NCBI GenBank assembly: GCA_901538445.1
Contig: LR594585.1
Span: 424,786-488,785 of the forward strand
Length of the DNA: 64,000 bases
Direction: 5' to 3'
Origin: Gemmataceae bacterium
GTDB taxonomy: Bacteria > Planctomycetota > Planctomycetia > Gemmatales > Gemmataceae
The notes below the pieces were generated by a model. The model was not told where the DNA came from. It ran no database searches and saw nothing but the letters and a program-made list of their open reading frames with translations. Positions 49,585-58,586 of the stretch are shown in pieces; the first letter of the stretch is position 1, and every line of letters begins with the position of its first letter. Both the position numbers and the translations under genes were made by a program.

Positions 49585-50729
49585 CCCCGCCCCTCGGGCC
49601 CGAACTGACCGACCTCCCGGACCTCGTTGACGCCGTGTGCGACGAGTCGGCGACGCCGGGGCAGGTCGACCGGCTGGAGGAACTCATCGCCGGGCACCCG
49701 GCGGCGGCCGAATACTACGTTCGGGCGGCGTGGCTGTCCGCCGGGCTGGTCACGCACTTCGCCCCGCCGGCCCCGCCGCGGCTCGGCGGCCCCTTGGCGT
49801 GTGTGACGCCTGGGCTCCGCCGTTGGCTGGCCGCTTCCGTGGCCGCCGCGGTCGTTGCCCTCCTGGCCCAGTTCACCCCCTTCGGCGGTCCGGACCACGA
49901 GGTCGCCTCGGGCGGCGCGGCTGCCCCTGCCCGCCCGGCTCCGGCACCGGCAACCTCGGCCGGGCCGGGAGCAGCCCAAACGCCGGAGGTCTTGTCGACG
50001 GCCCCCGGGTCCGACCCCCGGTACGCGGCGTGGGCGGATGCGTCGCGGACCTTGGCGACCGATCCGTCGCTGGTGGTGTACTACCCGTTCGACCGCCCCC
50101 CGGCCGGGGAGGGGAGCCTGCACGACGCGCGGCCGGGCGGCAGCCTGCACGGCGCCGTGGTCGGGGCCACGTGGGTTGAGGGCCGGTGGCCGGGGAAGAG
50201 CGCACTGGCCTTCGAGGAGCCGGCCGACCGGGTGGTGCTGTTCGTCCCGGGCGCGTACCGCTCCCTGACCGCGGCCGCGTGGTTCCGGCCGGACGACCCG
50301 GCCGGCGGGAACAACCCCCTCTTCATGACGGCGGGCATGCCGGCCGGGGCAGTCCACTGGCAGGTTCAAAGGCAGGGGAACATCAACTTGGGCGTCCGGG
50401 CGATCGACGGAACCTGGGTCAACTACAACTCGCCCAAGCTGTTCGGCCAGGACGCAGCCGGGCGGTGGACCCAGGCCGCGTTCGTCTACGACGGCGACGC
50501 GCGGACCGCGACCCACTACGTCGACGGCCGCCGGGTCAGCGTCCAGCAGGTGGTTTCCCCCGCGGTAATCCGGATCGGGGACGCAAGCATTGGCAACTGG
50601 ACCCCCCGTACTGTCAGACTTTCGACGCGGCCGTTCGTGGGTCGGATCGACGAGTTTCTGGTGTTCGCGCGGCCGCTCTCGGACGAGGAAGTTCGACACC
50701 TGTACCTCGTCGGCCGCCCTCTGCCGTGA
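49581..50729 (+). CDS. Anti-sigma-like membrane protein with extracytoplasmic LamG domain
   Basis: 382 residues, start ATG overlapping the sigma stop. The N-terminal about 75 residues (LPDLVDAVCDESATPGQVDRLEELIAGHPAAAEYY) match the short cytoplasmic helical module of planctomycete FecR/LamG anti-sigma proteins. One membrane helix spans about 79-98 (LAASVAAAVVALLAQF). An Ala/Pro linker leads to a concanavalin/LamG jelly roll (about 155-380: VVYYPFDRP, SLTAAAWFRPDD, WTQAAFVYDGDARTATHYVDG, GRIDEFLVFARPLSDEEVRHLY). The LamG could sense a glycan outside the inner membrane and release the sigma factor. The gene next downstream encodes a glycan-active exoprotein, a logical target. Confidence 0.85.
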   Translation: MTPPLGPELTDLPDLVDAVCDESATPGQVDRLEELIAGHPAAAEYYVRAAWLSAGLVTHFAPPAPPRLGGPLACVTPGLRRWLAASVAAAVVALLAQFTPFGGPDHEVASGGAAAPARPAPAPATSAGPGAAQTPEVLSTAPGSDPRYAAWADASRTLATDPSLVVYYPFDRPPAGEGSLHDARPGGSLHGAVVGATWVEGRWPGKSALAFEEPADRVVLFVPGAYRSLTAAAWFRPDDPAGGNNPLFMTAGMPAGAVHWQVQRQGNINLGVRAIDGTWVNYNSPKLFGQDAAGRWTQAAFVYDGDARTATHYVDGRRVSVQQVVSPAVIRIGDASIGNWTPRTVRLSTRPFVGRIDEFLVFARPLSDEEVRHLYLVGRPLP

Positions 50730-51304
50730 GCGGCGGGCGGTGCCGAGTGGCCGTCCCGCGTGCCCGCTCGGAAACCGCCCCGGCCGAACGGAGCATTTTT
50801 GCCGAAAGCTTTCCAAATACGGGTGACGGCGGTCATCTGATTGTGAGCCGCCGCAATGACGTCCGGAACCGGCACGGTGCAAGGCACGCATGTCGTCACC
50901 CGTCCGCGCAACGTGCCGGATTACTACGGAGCCTCTCTCGTGTCCCGTTGTCTCACCCGCCCCCCGGCACACCTGCGAGTTGGTCGAGTCGGCAGCGCCG
51001 GCGGCCGTCACCGTCTTCAACCCGCGTGTCGCTCAAGTGGGCCGGGCGGACCTCACCGGAACGCGGGCGATGAACGGGGCACACACGCCCCCGGCTGCGG
51101 GTAGTTCCGGTCACGTCATCTAATCGGTATCGACACCACCTCGCCCTCGCTCACACCCAGTCGCCCCCAAGAAGGCCGGCCCGCGGTCGGCCTCAGACCG
51201 CGCGGTCGCGGCCCGTTGCTTGCTTGCACTCGGTCGCCCCCGGCGAGCCTTTGTCGGCCGCGCCGCACCTCGTAACGACCCCTCTCGGGTCAGAAGGAAT
51301 CGCG
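50730..51304. other. Intergenic region before the exoprotein gene
   Basis: About 575 bp without a supported gene. It has TTTTGCCGAAA at 50797-50807 (shared with the sigma-gene upstream region), AT-richer sequence around 50810-50860, and an AGAAGGAA ribosome site just before 51305. Confidence 0.45.
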
Positions 51305-54300
51305 ATGTTCGTGTTCAACTTTGGGACCCGCGGTTCCGCGGGTGGTGGGGCGGCCGGGCGGCCGGCGAGGGTTCGACTGAGTCTCGAACCCCTGGAGGCC
51401 CGCGAAGTGCCGGCCGCCCCGAGCATCACTTCGATCTCCGGCCCCGGGTCGCCGGTCACCGGGACGACGGCGACCCTCCGGGCGGTCGGGGCCGACGACG
51501 GCGGGGAGGCCAACCTGACGTACATGTGGACGGCGGTCGCCAAGCCGGCCGGGGCCGCTCCGACGTTCGCCGTGGCGGGGACGAACGCGGCCAAGACCGA
51601 CACCGTGACGTTCGACCGGGCCGGGGCGTACATGTTCCAGGTGACGGCGGTCGACCGCGAAGGGCTGACCGCGTCGAAGACCGTCCAGGTGACGGTGGGC
51701 CAGAAGACCAGGTCCGTGGTCGTCAGCGTTCCGGGCCCGATTGGGTACGGCCAGAGCCGCCAGTTGACCGCCACCGCCTACGACCAGTTCGGCCGGGAAG
51801 TGGCCCGACCCGACTTCACGTGGGGGTTCGGCAGTAACCCGCAGACCGGGCCGTGGCAGTGGACCCTGACCTCGGGCGGAATCCTCACCGCCCCGAAGTA
51901 CATCACCCAGCGCGTCCCAATCATTGATGTCTGGTCCCAGGGGGTGAGGGGGCAGTTGAAAGGTTTTCCCACAGGCCGCCTCTATGCGATGCCGAGCAGC
52001 ACCACGGACTACAAGAACCTTGTGGCCGCGGCTGTCGCCACGAACCCGAACATCGGTCTGGGCTTCGCCGAGGATCCGGTCAAGCTCCAAAATCAGCGGG
52101 ACCACGGCTCGCATTCGTCGCTCGCCATCGGGAACGAGGCGGCGACTGCAGCCGTTCTCGCCACTCTGGCCGATGAGAAGGTGATTACTGCCCAAACGGC
52201 TGCCCGCTATCGGAGCCACGCCCTCTACCTGCTCGACTGGCTCACCCGTGTGGACACGTCGTACTGGCAGGGAGGGCACAACCACGCCCCCGGCCAACCG
52301 TACCTGCTGACCTACCTACTCCTCAAGCGGGCGAACGTGCAGATCCCGGCTGAAACCGAAGCCGCAGTCCGGAAGTTCGCGGTTCAGTTCACGACCACCA
52401 ACCCGCAGTGGGAGGGCTCGAACCAGTCCGCCATCGTCGGCACGGCCGGCAAGGCGCTGGCGGCGGCCGCGTGGCCGGACGACCCCCAGTTCGGGCGGAA
52501 CCAGGCCCTCACCGACTCGTTCGCCCGGTTCTGGAACAATTACGCCGGCCGGCTCGACGCCCAGGAACCGAGCATCAACTACTCGTCGACCACCCTGTAC
52601 TCGCTGTTCCTGGTCGCCTCCCTGCGGGGTCGGATGGACCTGGTCGCCCAGTCCCAAAACTGGTTCCGGCGGAACCGGGACATCACCTCCCCGGCGGGCC
52701 AACTACCGTCGGTCGGCGACAACACCTTCACCAACTGGCAGCCGATCTACGCGGTGGCCAACGAGTACGCCGCCCGGCAGTTCCGCGACGGGAGCTACCT
52801 CACCACCGCCCAGCGGTTGTTCGACGCCTCGAACGGCATCCCCACCGGCTACGACGTGCTGACGATGGCCGGCGTCGGCGGGCTGATGACGTGGATCAAC
52901 GCCCCGTCCCCGGCCGCGGCCCCGGTGCCGGCCGGGGCGTGGGTCGAGACGCGGTTCAAGGCGGCCGCCCCGGACAGCATCGTCCAGCGGTCCTCGTCGG
53001 CCGCCGGGTCGCCGTTCCTCAACCAGTCGATCCTGTACACCCGGACGGCGACCCACATGCACCCGGCCCAGGCCGGGCAGACCAGCGCGTACGAGGTCGA
53101 CGGGGTTCCTTACCTCCGCGGCCCGAACCGGGAATTCCTGCCCGAGCAGGCGAACATGCTCGTGGTCATGCCGGCCGCGCACGTCAAGCCCGGGGCGTTC
53201 CCGTACCGGAACGGGATGAACATCGCCGCCCTGGGATACAACGACCAGAAGGAGCCGACCCGGGACATCAACCCGGCGTACACGCTCGCCCAGAAGAACG
53301 CGGCCGGCGACACCTACGGGTCGTACCAGTTCGACACCTACCTGTACACTGCGGGGACCTCCCAGCGGCGGCAGACGGTGCTGCTGCCGACCGGCGAACT
53401 GATCGTCCTCGACCGACTCGTCCCGGCCGCCGCGGACGCCGGCAAACTCGCCGGGCCGGTTTGGCACCTCAACGGGTCCGGGGTTCCGACGTCCGGGACG
53501 AGCCGCACGGGGAACGCTTGGTTCGTCGGCACCGGGTTCGGGCGGAACCTGCTCGTCACCATGGAAGCGGCCCGGGGGCGGACGACCGGGGTGACCACCC
53601 CGCCGGCGGGATACACCGTCGACGGAAACAAGCCGGTCACGGCCGCAGCCGGCAACCAGACGTTGTTCGCCCAGCAGACCCTGGTCAAAGACGTCCCGGT
53701 CAGCTTCGTGACCGTGTTCCAACCGGGCCGGGACGGGGCTGCCGCGAACGACGTGGTCATCACCCGCGACCCGGCCGACCCGAGCCGGGTGGCGTCCGTC
53801 CTGCTGAGGGACCGGACCGGTACTTTGGTGAAGGTCGAGTTCACCGCGACCGGGTGGGCCGTCACCCGCACCCCGGCCGTCCGGCAGGTGAACCTGGGCG
53901 GCAGCTTCAACGCGGTCGGGATCACGAGCAACGCGAACATGGCCCCGGGCAACCTGGACGGGTCCCGGTACAGCTACTCGGCCGAGCAACTGGGGACGAA
54001 AACGGTCTTCAACGAGGCGACGTACACGTTCGGCCCGGCCGGGGCGAACAACGCAGTCCAGGCGAACGGCCAAACGATCTCCCTGCCCGCCGGCAACTTC
54101 CGCCAGCTGACATTCCTCGGGACGTCGACCCACGGGAGTTCGTCGGGAACTTTCACAGTCAACTACACCGACGGGACGAAGGCAACGTTCACCCGCACCC
54201 TGAGCGACTGGCTCCAACCCAGAGCGGCAACCGGGGAGACGGTGGCGGTCCAGATGTCCCAGCGGAACAAGGGGACCGGGGCCCAGGCCGTGTCGACGTA

Positions 54301-54406
54301 CTTGTACGCGTACTCGTTGCCGCTCGACCCCCTGAAGACGGTCGCGAGCCTCACCCTGCCGAGCCAGCCGCGGATTAAGCTGCTGGCCATCGATCTGATC
54401 GGGTAA
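51305..54406 (+). CDS. LEPR-XLL surface/secreted protein, probable polysaccharide lyase
   Basis: 1033 residues from the ATG at 51305. The N-terminus has RVRLSLEPLEAREVPAAP, the LEPR-XLL-like planctomycete export motif. An Ig/PKD-like domain follows (about 45-140: YMWTAVAKPAG, DRAGAYMFQVTAVDREG). A long alpha/alpha-toroid region (about 230-550) and a heparinase/hyaluronate-lyase-like beta-sandwich follow, with NYSSTTLYSLFL, GSYLTTAQRLFD, THMHPAQAG and YLRGPNREF. An Asn/His/Tyr-containing centre is plausible, but I could not fix the catalytic residues, so lyase activity is inferred from the fold. A C-terminal beta domain (QVNLGGSFNAVGI, ATYTFGPAGANN) completes it. It sits directly downstream of the sigma/LamG pair. 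Confidence 0.7.
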   Translation: MFVFNFGTRGSAGGGAAGRPARVRLSLEPLEAREVPAAPSITSISGPGSPVTGTTATLRAVGADDGGEANLTYMWTAVAKPAGAAPTFAVAGTNAAKTDTVTFDRAGAYMFQVTAVDREGLTASKTVQVTVGQKTRSVVVSVPGPIGYGQSRQLTATAYDQFGREVARPDFTWGFGSNPQTGPWQWTLTSGGILTAPKYITQRVPIIDVWSQGVRGQLKGFPTGRLYAMPSSTTDYKNLVAAAVATNPNIGLGFAEDPVKLQNQRDHGSHSSLAIGNEAATAAVLATLADEKVITAQTAARYRSHALYLLDWLTRVDTSYWQGGHNHAPGQPYLLTYLLLKRANVQIPAETEAAVRKFAVQFTTTNPQWEGSNQSAIVGTAGKALAAAAWPDDPQFGRNQALTDSFARFWNNYAGRLDAQEPSINYSSTTLYSLFLVASLRGRMDLVAQSQNWFRRNRDITSPAGQLPSVGDNTFTNWQPIYAVANEYAARQFRDGSYLTTAQRLFDASNGIPTGYDVLTMAGVGGLMTWINAPSPAAAPVPAGAWVETRFKAAAPDSIVQRSSSAAGSPFLNQSILYTRTATHMHPAQAGQTSAYEVDGVPYLRGPNREFLPEQANMLVVMPAAHVKPGAFPYRNGMNIAALGYNDQKEPTRDINPAYTLAQKNAAGDTYGSYQFDTYLYTAGTSQRRQTVLLPTGELIVLDRLVPAAADAGKLAGPVWHLNGSGVPTSGTSRTGNAWFVGTGFGRNLLVTMEAARGRTTGVTTPPAGYTVDGNKPVTAAAGNQTLFAQQTLVKDVPVSFVTVFQPGRDGAAANDVVITRDPADPSRVASVLLRDRTGTLVKVEFTATGWAVTRTPAVRQVNLGGSFNAVGITSNANMAPGNLDGSRYSYSAEQLGTKTVFNEATYTFGPAGANNAVQANGQTISLPAGNFRQLTFLGTSTHGSSSGTFTVNYTDGTKATFTRTLSDWLQPRAATGETVAVQMSQRNKGTGAQAVSTYLYAYSLPLDPLKTVASLTLPSQPRIKLLAIDLIG

Positions 54407-54484
54407 GTGTCTCTTCGCGGGGCGACCGTGCCGGCCGCCCGCCGGGGCCGCCGTTTCGCCCCGTGAGGAGGGCGGCGGGGCAAT

Positions 54485-54832
54485 GTGGAGGTCGTCATCC
54501 CGACTCGCGCCACGGACGTGTTCGACCCGGGCACGGGCGAGGTGCGAACCGGCAACATGGCGGGCTGGTTCATCGGCACGAACTACGATGGCCAGAGCTT
54601 CTTCGTGCGGCACGCCTACTTCCTCAGGGCGAACGAGCCCTACGAGAAGCTCAAGAAGGCGCTGCGGGCGGAGATCGACGAGGGGGAGTGGTCAAGGCTG
54701 TGCGCCGCCACGAGCCAGCCGTTCGCGCCGCCGTCGTCCGGGCGGATCGCGGTGAAGGTCATCAACCACTTCGGCGACGAGGTGCTGAAGGTCTGCCCGG
54801 TCCTCACGAAATCGCCCGGCCGCTCGAAGTGA
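54485..54832 (+). pseudogene. Duplicate of the Mod C-terminus
   Basis: About 115 residues read TDVFDPGTGEVRTGN, WFIGTNYDGQSFFVRHAYFL, YEKLKKALRAEIDEGEWS and PSSGRIAVKVINHFGDEVLK, matching the last about 110 residues of Mod. A 74-bp stretch (54719-54792) is identical to 48420-48493, with divergence outside it. No start or N-terminal Mod domain precedes it, so it is a fragment of a second mod allele. It bounds the right side of the sigma/exoprotein cargo. Confidence 0.85.
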
Positions 54833-55121
54833 GTGGGTCGGCGGGTGCCCCGGCCTGGAGCACCCGTACACGCATGCCGGCGGCCCGGAGTTCTTCGACT
54901 GCGGGCGCGTGCGTGGCGTCCTCGAAGCACCACACCCGCCCAAACCGCATGATCGTCGGCGCGTGCTCCGTAAGCCAATCCTCGGCCAACGTGGTGTGAG
55001 CCTCGAAGGTCGCAACGGTCCCCTCGTACCGCACGGTAGCGTCGTGGGGCGGGTCATCGGATGTGACGGAACGCATGACGGGCTCGATAGTGAACAGATT
55101 ATCACAATTCGAGCGTATCAC
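54804..55121 (-). CDS. Hypothetical protein, overlapping the mod-fragment end
   Basis: Up to 105 residues. TVRYEGTVATFEAHTTLAEDWL, MRFGRVWCFEDATHAPAVEEL and RAAGMRVRVLQAGA give an alternating helix/strand pattern. The sequence has lower GC than the neighbours, as does the rest of this part of the island. The overlap of 29 bp with the mod fragment on the other strand is acceptable. No family recognised; could be non-coding. Confidence 0.4.
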   Translation of the reverse strand: MIRSNCDNLFTIEPVMRSVTSDDPPHDATVRYEGTVATFEAHTTLAEDWLTEHAPTIMRFGRVWCFEDATHAPAVEELRAAGMRVRVLQAGAPADPLTSSGRAIS

Positions 55122-55217
55122 CCAATCGCGAACCGCGTCAATCTCCGTAGGTTCGATCGAGTCGACAAATCCGGTCGGAACTCACCACCACGGCCGAGTG
55201 GGGCACCCGCGTAGGCG

Positions 55218-55445
55218 TTGCACAAGGTAGAATGGAGCAACGCGAAGGGGGTAAACAGCGAAGAGCATTTTCTGAAGCGGATTTGCGTGAACTACTTGCG
55301 ACACGAGATGACCGAGTACGATGAACACCTTCGCAATTTGCAGGGCAGAGTGGGCCAGAGCGATGCCTATGCGGAGTTGAAGCAAAAGGTGCTCGCTGCA
55401 ATCCGTGAAGCATACCCCTGGCTTGCCCCGGCGTGCGCTTCTTGA
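55218..55445 (+). CDS. Small conserved island protein
   Basis: 75 residues starting TTG at 55218. NSEEHFLKRICVNYLRHEMTEYDE, LKQKVLAAIREAYPWLA. Proteins of the form FLRHExTxYxxxL...AIxxAYPWLA are common small planctomycete island genes, usually about 75 residues; role unknown. The start is uncertain because no ATG is in frame near the N-terminus. Confidence 0.6.
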   Translation: MHKVEWSNAKGVNSEEHFLKRICVNYLRHEMTEYDEHLRNLQGRVGQSDAYAELKQKVLAAIREAYPWLAPACAS

Positions 55446-55699
55446 CGAAAGCGGACCGCACGGCAAGAAGATGCCCAAGACGTCGACTTGGTCGAGGGTT
55501 TCGGGGCTGCGGCCGTCGAGTCGTGGGGACTGCTTCGTCGGCGGACGTAGGTAGTCGAGCCAGTCCGTCATCAGGAATCAGCACCGGACCTACAATCGAC
55601 GCCCGAAACTATCGACGCTTGTGCTCGGTCTACGACGCCGTGCGGTCGGCGGCCCGCGCACTGGGTCACCATTTGCCAGCATGAGACATCGGAGGTTAG

Positions 55700-55981
55700 A
55701 TGACGAGGATGTGGCAGAGGCTGCACGAGGTGGTTGCGGCGATGCAAGGGGTGAACCGTGAGCAGGGAAGGCCCGCGTCGCGCCCGAGGCCGCCCCGGAA
55801 CGTGGACTCCCCGTACCTGACTGTGGAGGAGGCGGCTGCGTACTGTCGGCGGAAGCCGAAGACGCTCCTCAACCACCACAGCTTGGGGAACGTCCGCTTG
55901 GTGACGGGGACCCGGCCACTGTTGTTCCGGCGCGAGGACCTCGACGCCTGGCTCACCAAGCGGACGTCGCACCGCAGGTAG
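55700..55981 (+). CDS. Excisionase-family DNA-binding protein
   Basis: A 93-residue protein. PYLTVEEAAAYCRRKPKTLLNHHSLGNV is a winged-helix MerR/excisionase recognition helix pair, ending RREDLDAWLTKRTSH, as in helix_turn_helix 17 proteins. A basic/proline-rich N-terminus (about 1-38) precedes it. It lies 110 bp upstream of the integrase gene in the same direction, so it probably serves as the recombination directionality factor or integrase regulator of the island. Confidence 0.8.
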   Translation: MTRMWQRLHEVVAAMQGVNREQGRPASRPRPPRNVDSPYLTVEEAAAYCRRKPKTLLNHHSLGNVRLVTGTRPLLFRREDLDAWLTKRTSHRR

Positions 55982-56090
55982 CTGCCGGCCGGGCCCTCTC
56001 CCGGCCGTTTCCTTTTCGCACAACCTGAACTTCTGGAGGCACCCGATGGGACGCCAAGCTCAGAGAACATAGACGCTCCCGGACGGGAGA

Positions 56091-57245
56091 GTGATTGGGT
56101 TCTCGTTGACCGAGCGCCCAGGTGGTTATCGAGTCCGATTCGTAGGGCCGGATGGTGGCCGCGTCGAACGGGCGACTGGGTGCATCAAGAAGGGCGACGC
56201 GCGGAACGCCGCGAAGGGCATCATCGAGTCCGAGTACGCGCCCAAGGTGGTCACCACCCCGACGTCGACCTGGGAGCAGGCCCTCGGCGACCTGAACCGG
56301 ACGCCGGACCTTCGCCCCGACTCGATTCGGTCGTACGGGAACGCGGTCGCTGCATTCCGCAAACTGTTCCCGGACCTGTCCGGCCCCGAGGCGGTCACCC
56401 CCGCGGTGGCGCTGGCCTTCAAGCGGGAGTTCCTCTCCGGGACGTACGCCCGCGGTAGGGCGAGTGATGCGGCCCGATACTCGCGGTCGCCGACGTCGTG
56501 CCGGACCTACCTGCGCGCCCTCCGGTCGCTGTGGGCGAAGCACTTCAGGCCGCTCGGGCACGCCGCGGGGAACCCGTGGCTCGACGTGCCGTACCCGAAC
56601 GCTCCCAAGGGCAAGCGGGTGCGCGTACCCGAAGAGGCGACGGTGGTCGCGTTCTTCCAGTGGCTGGCGAACCGACACCCGGGGTGGGACCTGCCCCGGC
56701 TCTTCGTCCAGGTGAAGATGCTCGCGGGGTGTCGGACCTTGGACCTGTGCAAGGCCCGTTCGTTCGACCTCGGCGCGGACTCGTTGACGCTCCGGGCGGA
56801 CTCGACGAAGACCCGCGAGGCCCGGACCATCCCCCTCCCTGCTGAGGTCGCGAGCGAGTTGCGTCGGCTGGCGGGGCCGGTGTGGTTGTGGGAGCGGGCA
56901 GCTGTGGAGTGCTCGCAACACCGGCCCGTTCGCGGGCGAGAATCGGCGACGGCCTACAGCCCCTCGACGTGGCGGTGGACCGTCCAGAACCTGTTCCGGG
57001 AGTTCAACGAGGGCCGGCCCCAGGGGTCGAGGCTGCGGCCCCACGACCTGCGGGCCCGTGCAATTACGGTGGTGGCGGCCGCGACTCAGAGCGTGGATGC
57101 CACGGCCCAGGCGCTCGGTCTGAACGCCCAGACGGCGCGGCACTACCTGGACGCGGCGAAGGCGTTCGACCGGGCCGACATCTTGAGGAAGGCGTCGGGT
57201 CTGTTGCTCCCGCCGAAGGGGGGCGACGGGGCGGCGGAAAAATAG
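56091..57245 (+). CDS. Tyrosine recombinase (integrase) of the tRNA-Lys island
   Basis: 384 residues starting GTG at 56091. The N-terminal SAM-like core-binding domain spans about 65-160. In the catalytic domain the first arginine is in LAGCRTLDLCKAR (about R215), a lysine in DSTKTREART (about K240), PHDLRAR carries H318 and R321, and ARHYLDA the nucleophile Y352. The second His/Trp box, usually LGHS, reads LGLNAQT, so the histidine is replaced; such variants are known in planctomycete integrases but may lower activity. Its stop is 81 bp before the right 51-bp repeat, the expected position next to an attachment site. Confidence 0.9.
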   Translation: MIGFSLTERPGGYRVRFVGPDGGRVERATGCIKKGDARNAAKGIIESEYAPKVVTTPTSTWEQALGDLNRTPDLRPDSIRSYGNAVAAFRKLFPDLSGPEAVTPAVALAFKREFLSGTYARGRASDAARYSRSPTSCRTYLRALRSLWAKHFRPLGHAAGNPWLDVPYPNAPKGKRVRVPEEATVVAFFQWLANRHPGWDLPRLFVQVKMLAGCRTLDLCKARSFDLGADSLTLRADSTKTREARTIPLPAEVASELRRLAGPVWLWERAAVECSQHRPVRGRESATAYSPSTWRWTVQNLFREFNEGRPQGSRLRPHDLRARAITVVAAATQSVDATAQALGLNAQTARHYLDAAKAFDRADILRKASGLLLPPKGGDGAAEK

Positions 57246-57284
57246 TGTGGCGATAGTGTGGCGGTCAGTGGAGAGCCTACGAAG

Positions 57285-57314
57285 AAGGGGTTGTGGCTGG
57301 TGCCACAACCCCTT
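57285..57314. terminator. Terminator-like hairpin next to the right tRNA-Lys half
   Basis: AAGGGGTTGTGG...CCACAACCCCTT, 42 bp from the right repeat and homologous to 40961-40990. The whole blocks 40961-41053 and 57285-57377 match at about 87 of 93 positions. It may also terminate integrase transcription. Confidence 0.6.
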
Positions 57315-57326
57315 CGTATTTCAGGA

Positions 57327-57377
57327 CTTGCTGAGTGGCCCCTGTCGGGCTCGAACCGACGACCCGCTGATTAAGAG
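57327..57377 (-). repeat. attR-like repeat: 3' half of tRNA-Lys(CTT)
   Basis: Identical to 41003-41053. Sequence after 57377 does not continue into a tRNA 5' half, although an intact tRNA would be expected on this (integrase) side. The tRNA gene has therefore been broken or moved. Confidence 0.75.
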
Positions 57378-57436
57378 GCGCCTCAAGTACCACCTCGAAA
57401 ACGCCCCGAACGCCAGCGTTTTCTAGGGAAATCTTA

Positions 57437-58033
57437 TCAGCGGCCCGCCGTTGCGTACAGGGGAATCCGTTGCGTGGAATTGCTTGTGCGTGTGGAATTT
57501 CCACAGCCAACTGCGGAATACTGTGGAATGGATTTTCTCGACCTTCGTGCCGCCAGTTCCAGTCGGACGTTCCGCCGCGCGGGTCGGGGTACGTGCCGCG
57601 GTGGTGGGTTGCGTGTTCGGTCGAGCAGCTCGTCGAACCGGTCGGACGAGCCGGGTAACTTGCACAGGCCCGCGGTGGACGCGCCGTCCTTCCACGCCAG
57701 GCTGACACCCAGAGCGTCGGTGCGGACGCAGTGGAAGTGCAGCTCCTCGATGAGCCGCTCGGTGTGCCGCACGCACCGCGCCCACAGCACGGTCGGGTCC
57801 TCCACGTTGCCCATCAGGCTCCCGCCCCGGGCCAACACCTGATGGGGCGTGCGCTCGGGCCGGATCGGGGTGGCCGGGTGCCCGTTCAACTCCAGCCACA
57901 GCTCGTGCCCGGTCTTCGTCAGCAGTTGCTTGACGAGTCGCCCGCCGGTGGGGGCGAAGTCGAGGCAGGTGCGGATGTCGTACGGGGCAAGCCGGAACGC
58001 CCACCGTCCGCCGGCGCTACTGACACCCGCCAC
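57437..58033 (-). pseudogene. Y-family DNA polymerase (ImuB/DinB-like) fragment
   Basis: The minus frame shows the finger-to-little-finger region of a planctomycete Y-family polymerase: RLAPYDIRTCLDFAPTGGRL, LTKTGHELWLELNGHPATPI, then TPHQVLARGGSL, LWARCVRHTERLIEELHFHC and SSDRFDELLDR. The palm domain with its catalytic aspartates is missing, and after DELLDR the sequence becomes unrelated. It is a fragment of an error-prone polymerase, possibly carried by a mobile element. Confidence 0.65.
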
Positions 58034-58103
58034 CGGCAGGGGGGCCAGGATGGCCCGCGTTCGTCGCTACGCTCGGCGACCTCTCCACGTGTCGTTGAGT
58101 GGG

Positions 58104-58325
58104 TCATTGGGTTCCCCCTTTCGCGGCCTCGGCCTCCCGGGTCAGCCACGCCCGCAAGTCGGCCACGGGGTACAGCACCGCCTTGCGCTTGCCGGTGCCC
58201 ACACGAACGCAGGGGACGTGGCCGTCCTTTGTGAGTTGCCACAACAGGCGCGGAGAGATGCTCAGAGCCTTCGCCGCCTCACGCGGGCGGAGAGCCAGGG
58301 CAGAGGATGGGATGTCGGTCGTCAC
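58104..58325 (-). CDS. Excisionase/MerR-type helix-turn-helix protein
   Basis: A 73-residue protein. LRPREAAKALSISPRLLWQLTKDGHVPCVRVGTGKRKAVLYPVADLRAWLTREAE spans a complete winged helix of the excisionase family with recognition helix ISPRLLWQLTKDG. It is the right length for a small phage excisionase or regulator. It stands between decayed genes just outside the tRNA-Lys island, which suggests leftovers of another element. Confidence 0.8.
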   Translation of the reverse strand: MTTDIPSSALALRPREAAKALSISPRLLWQLTKDGHVPCVRVGTGKRKAVLYPVADLRAWLTREAEAAKGGTQ

Positions 58326-58586
58326 GGTTGCCGGCCCAGGGGTCGCGTACCGCGGAGCGCGGTTCGCATACTTGTTGGCGGAGCGTTCAGCTTTTTACTG
58401 TCGAGCAGCCGGCTCGTCGCGCGGAATTGCCCGAGAACTCAGGGCGTCGCGGGGAACTGCAATGATTGAAGGTGTTCGGCACCCGGTGCCGAACGATCGA
58501 ACACCGAGCGAGCGCCTGTCCCTTCCCGCGGCCGCCGTCAGCGGCTCGGCGCCCGCGCACCACCCCGCGGCCGGAAAGTTCGTGAT
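58326..58586. other. Intergenic, no supported gene
   Basis: The two frames present here are compositionally unlike proteins. The upstream region of the minus-strand HTH gene may hold its promoter. Confidence 0.4.

Noticed and set aside
55182..55571. Minus-strand frame starting MTDWLDYLRPPTK
   Set aside because: The opening looks protein-like but the remainder is unlike any family, and it overlaps the better-supported small gene at 55218. At most a fragment.
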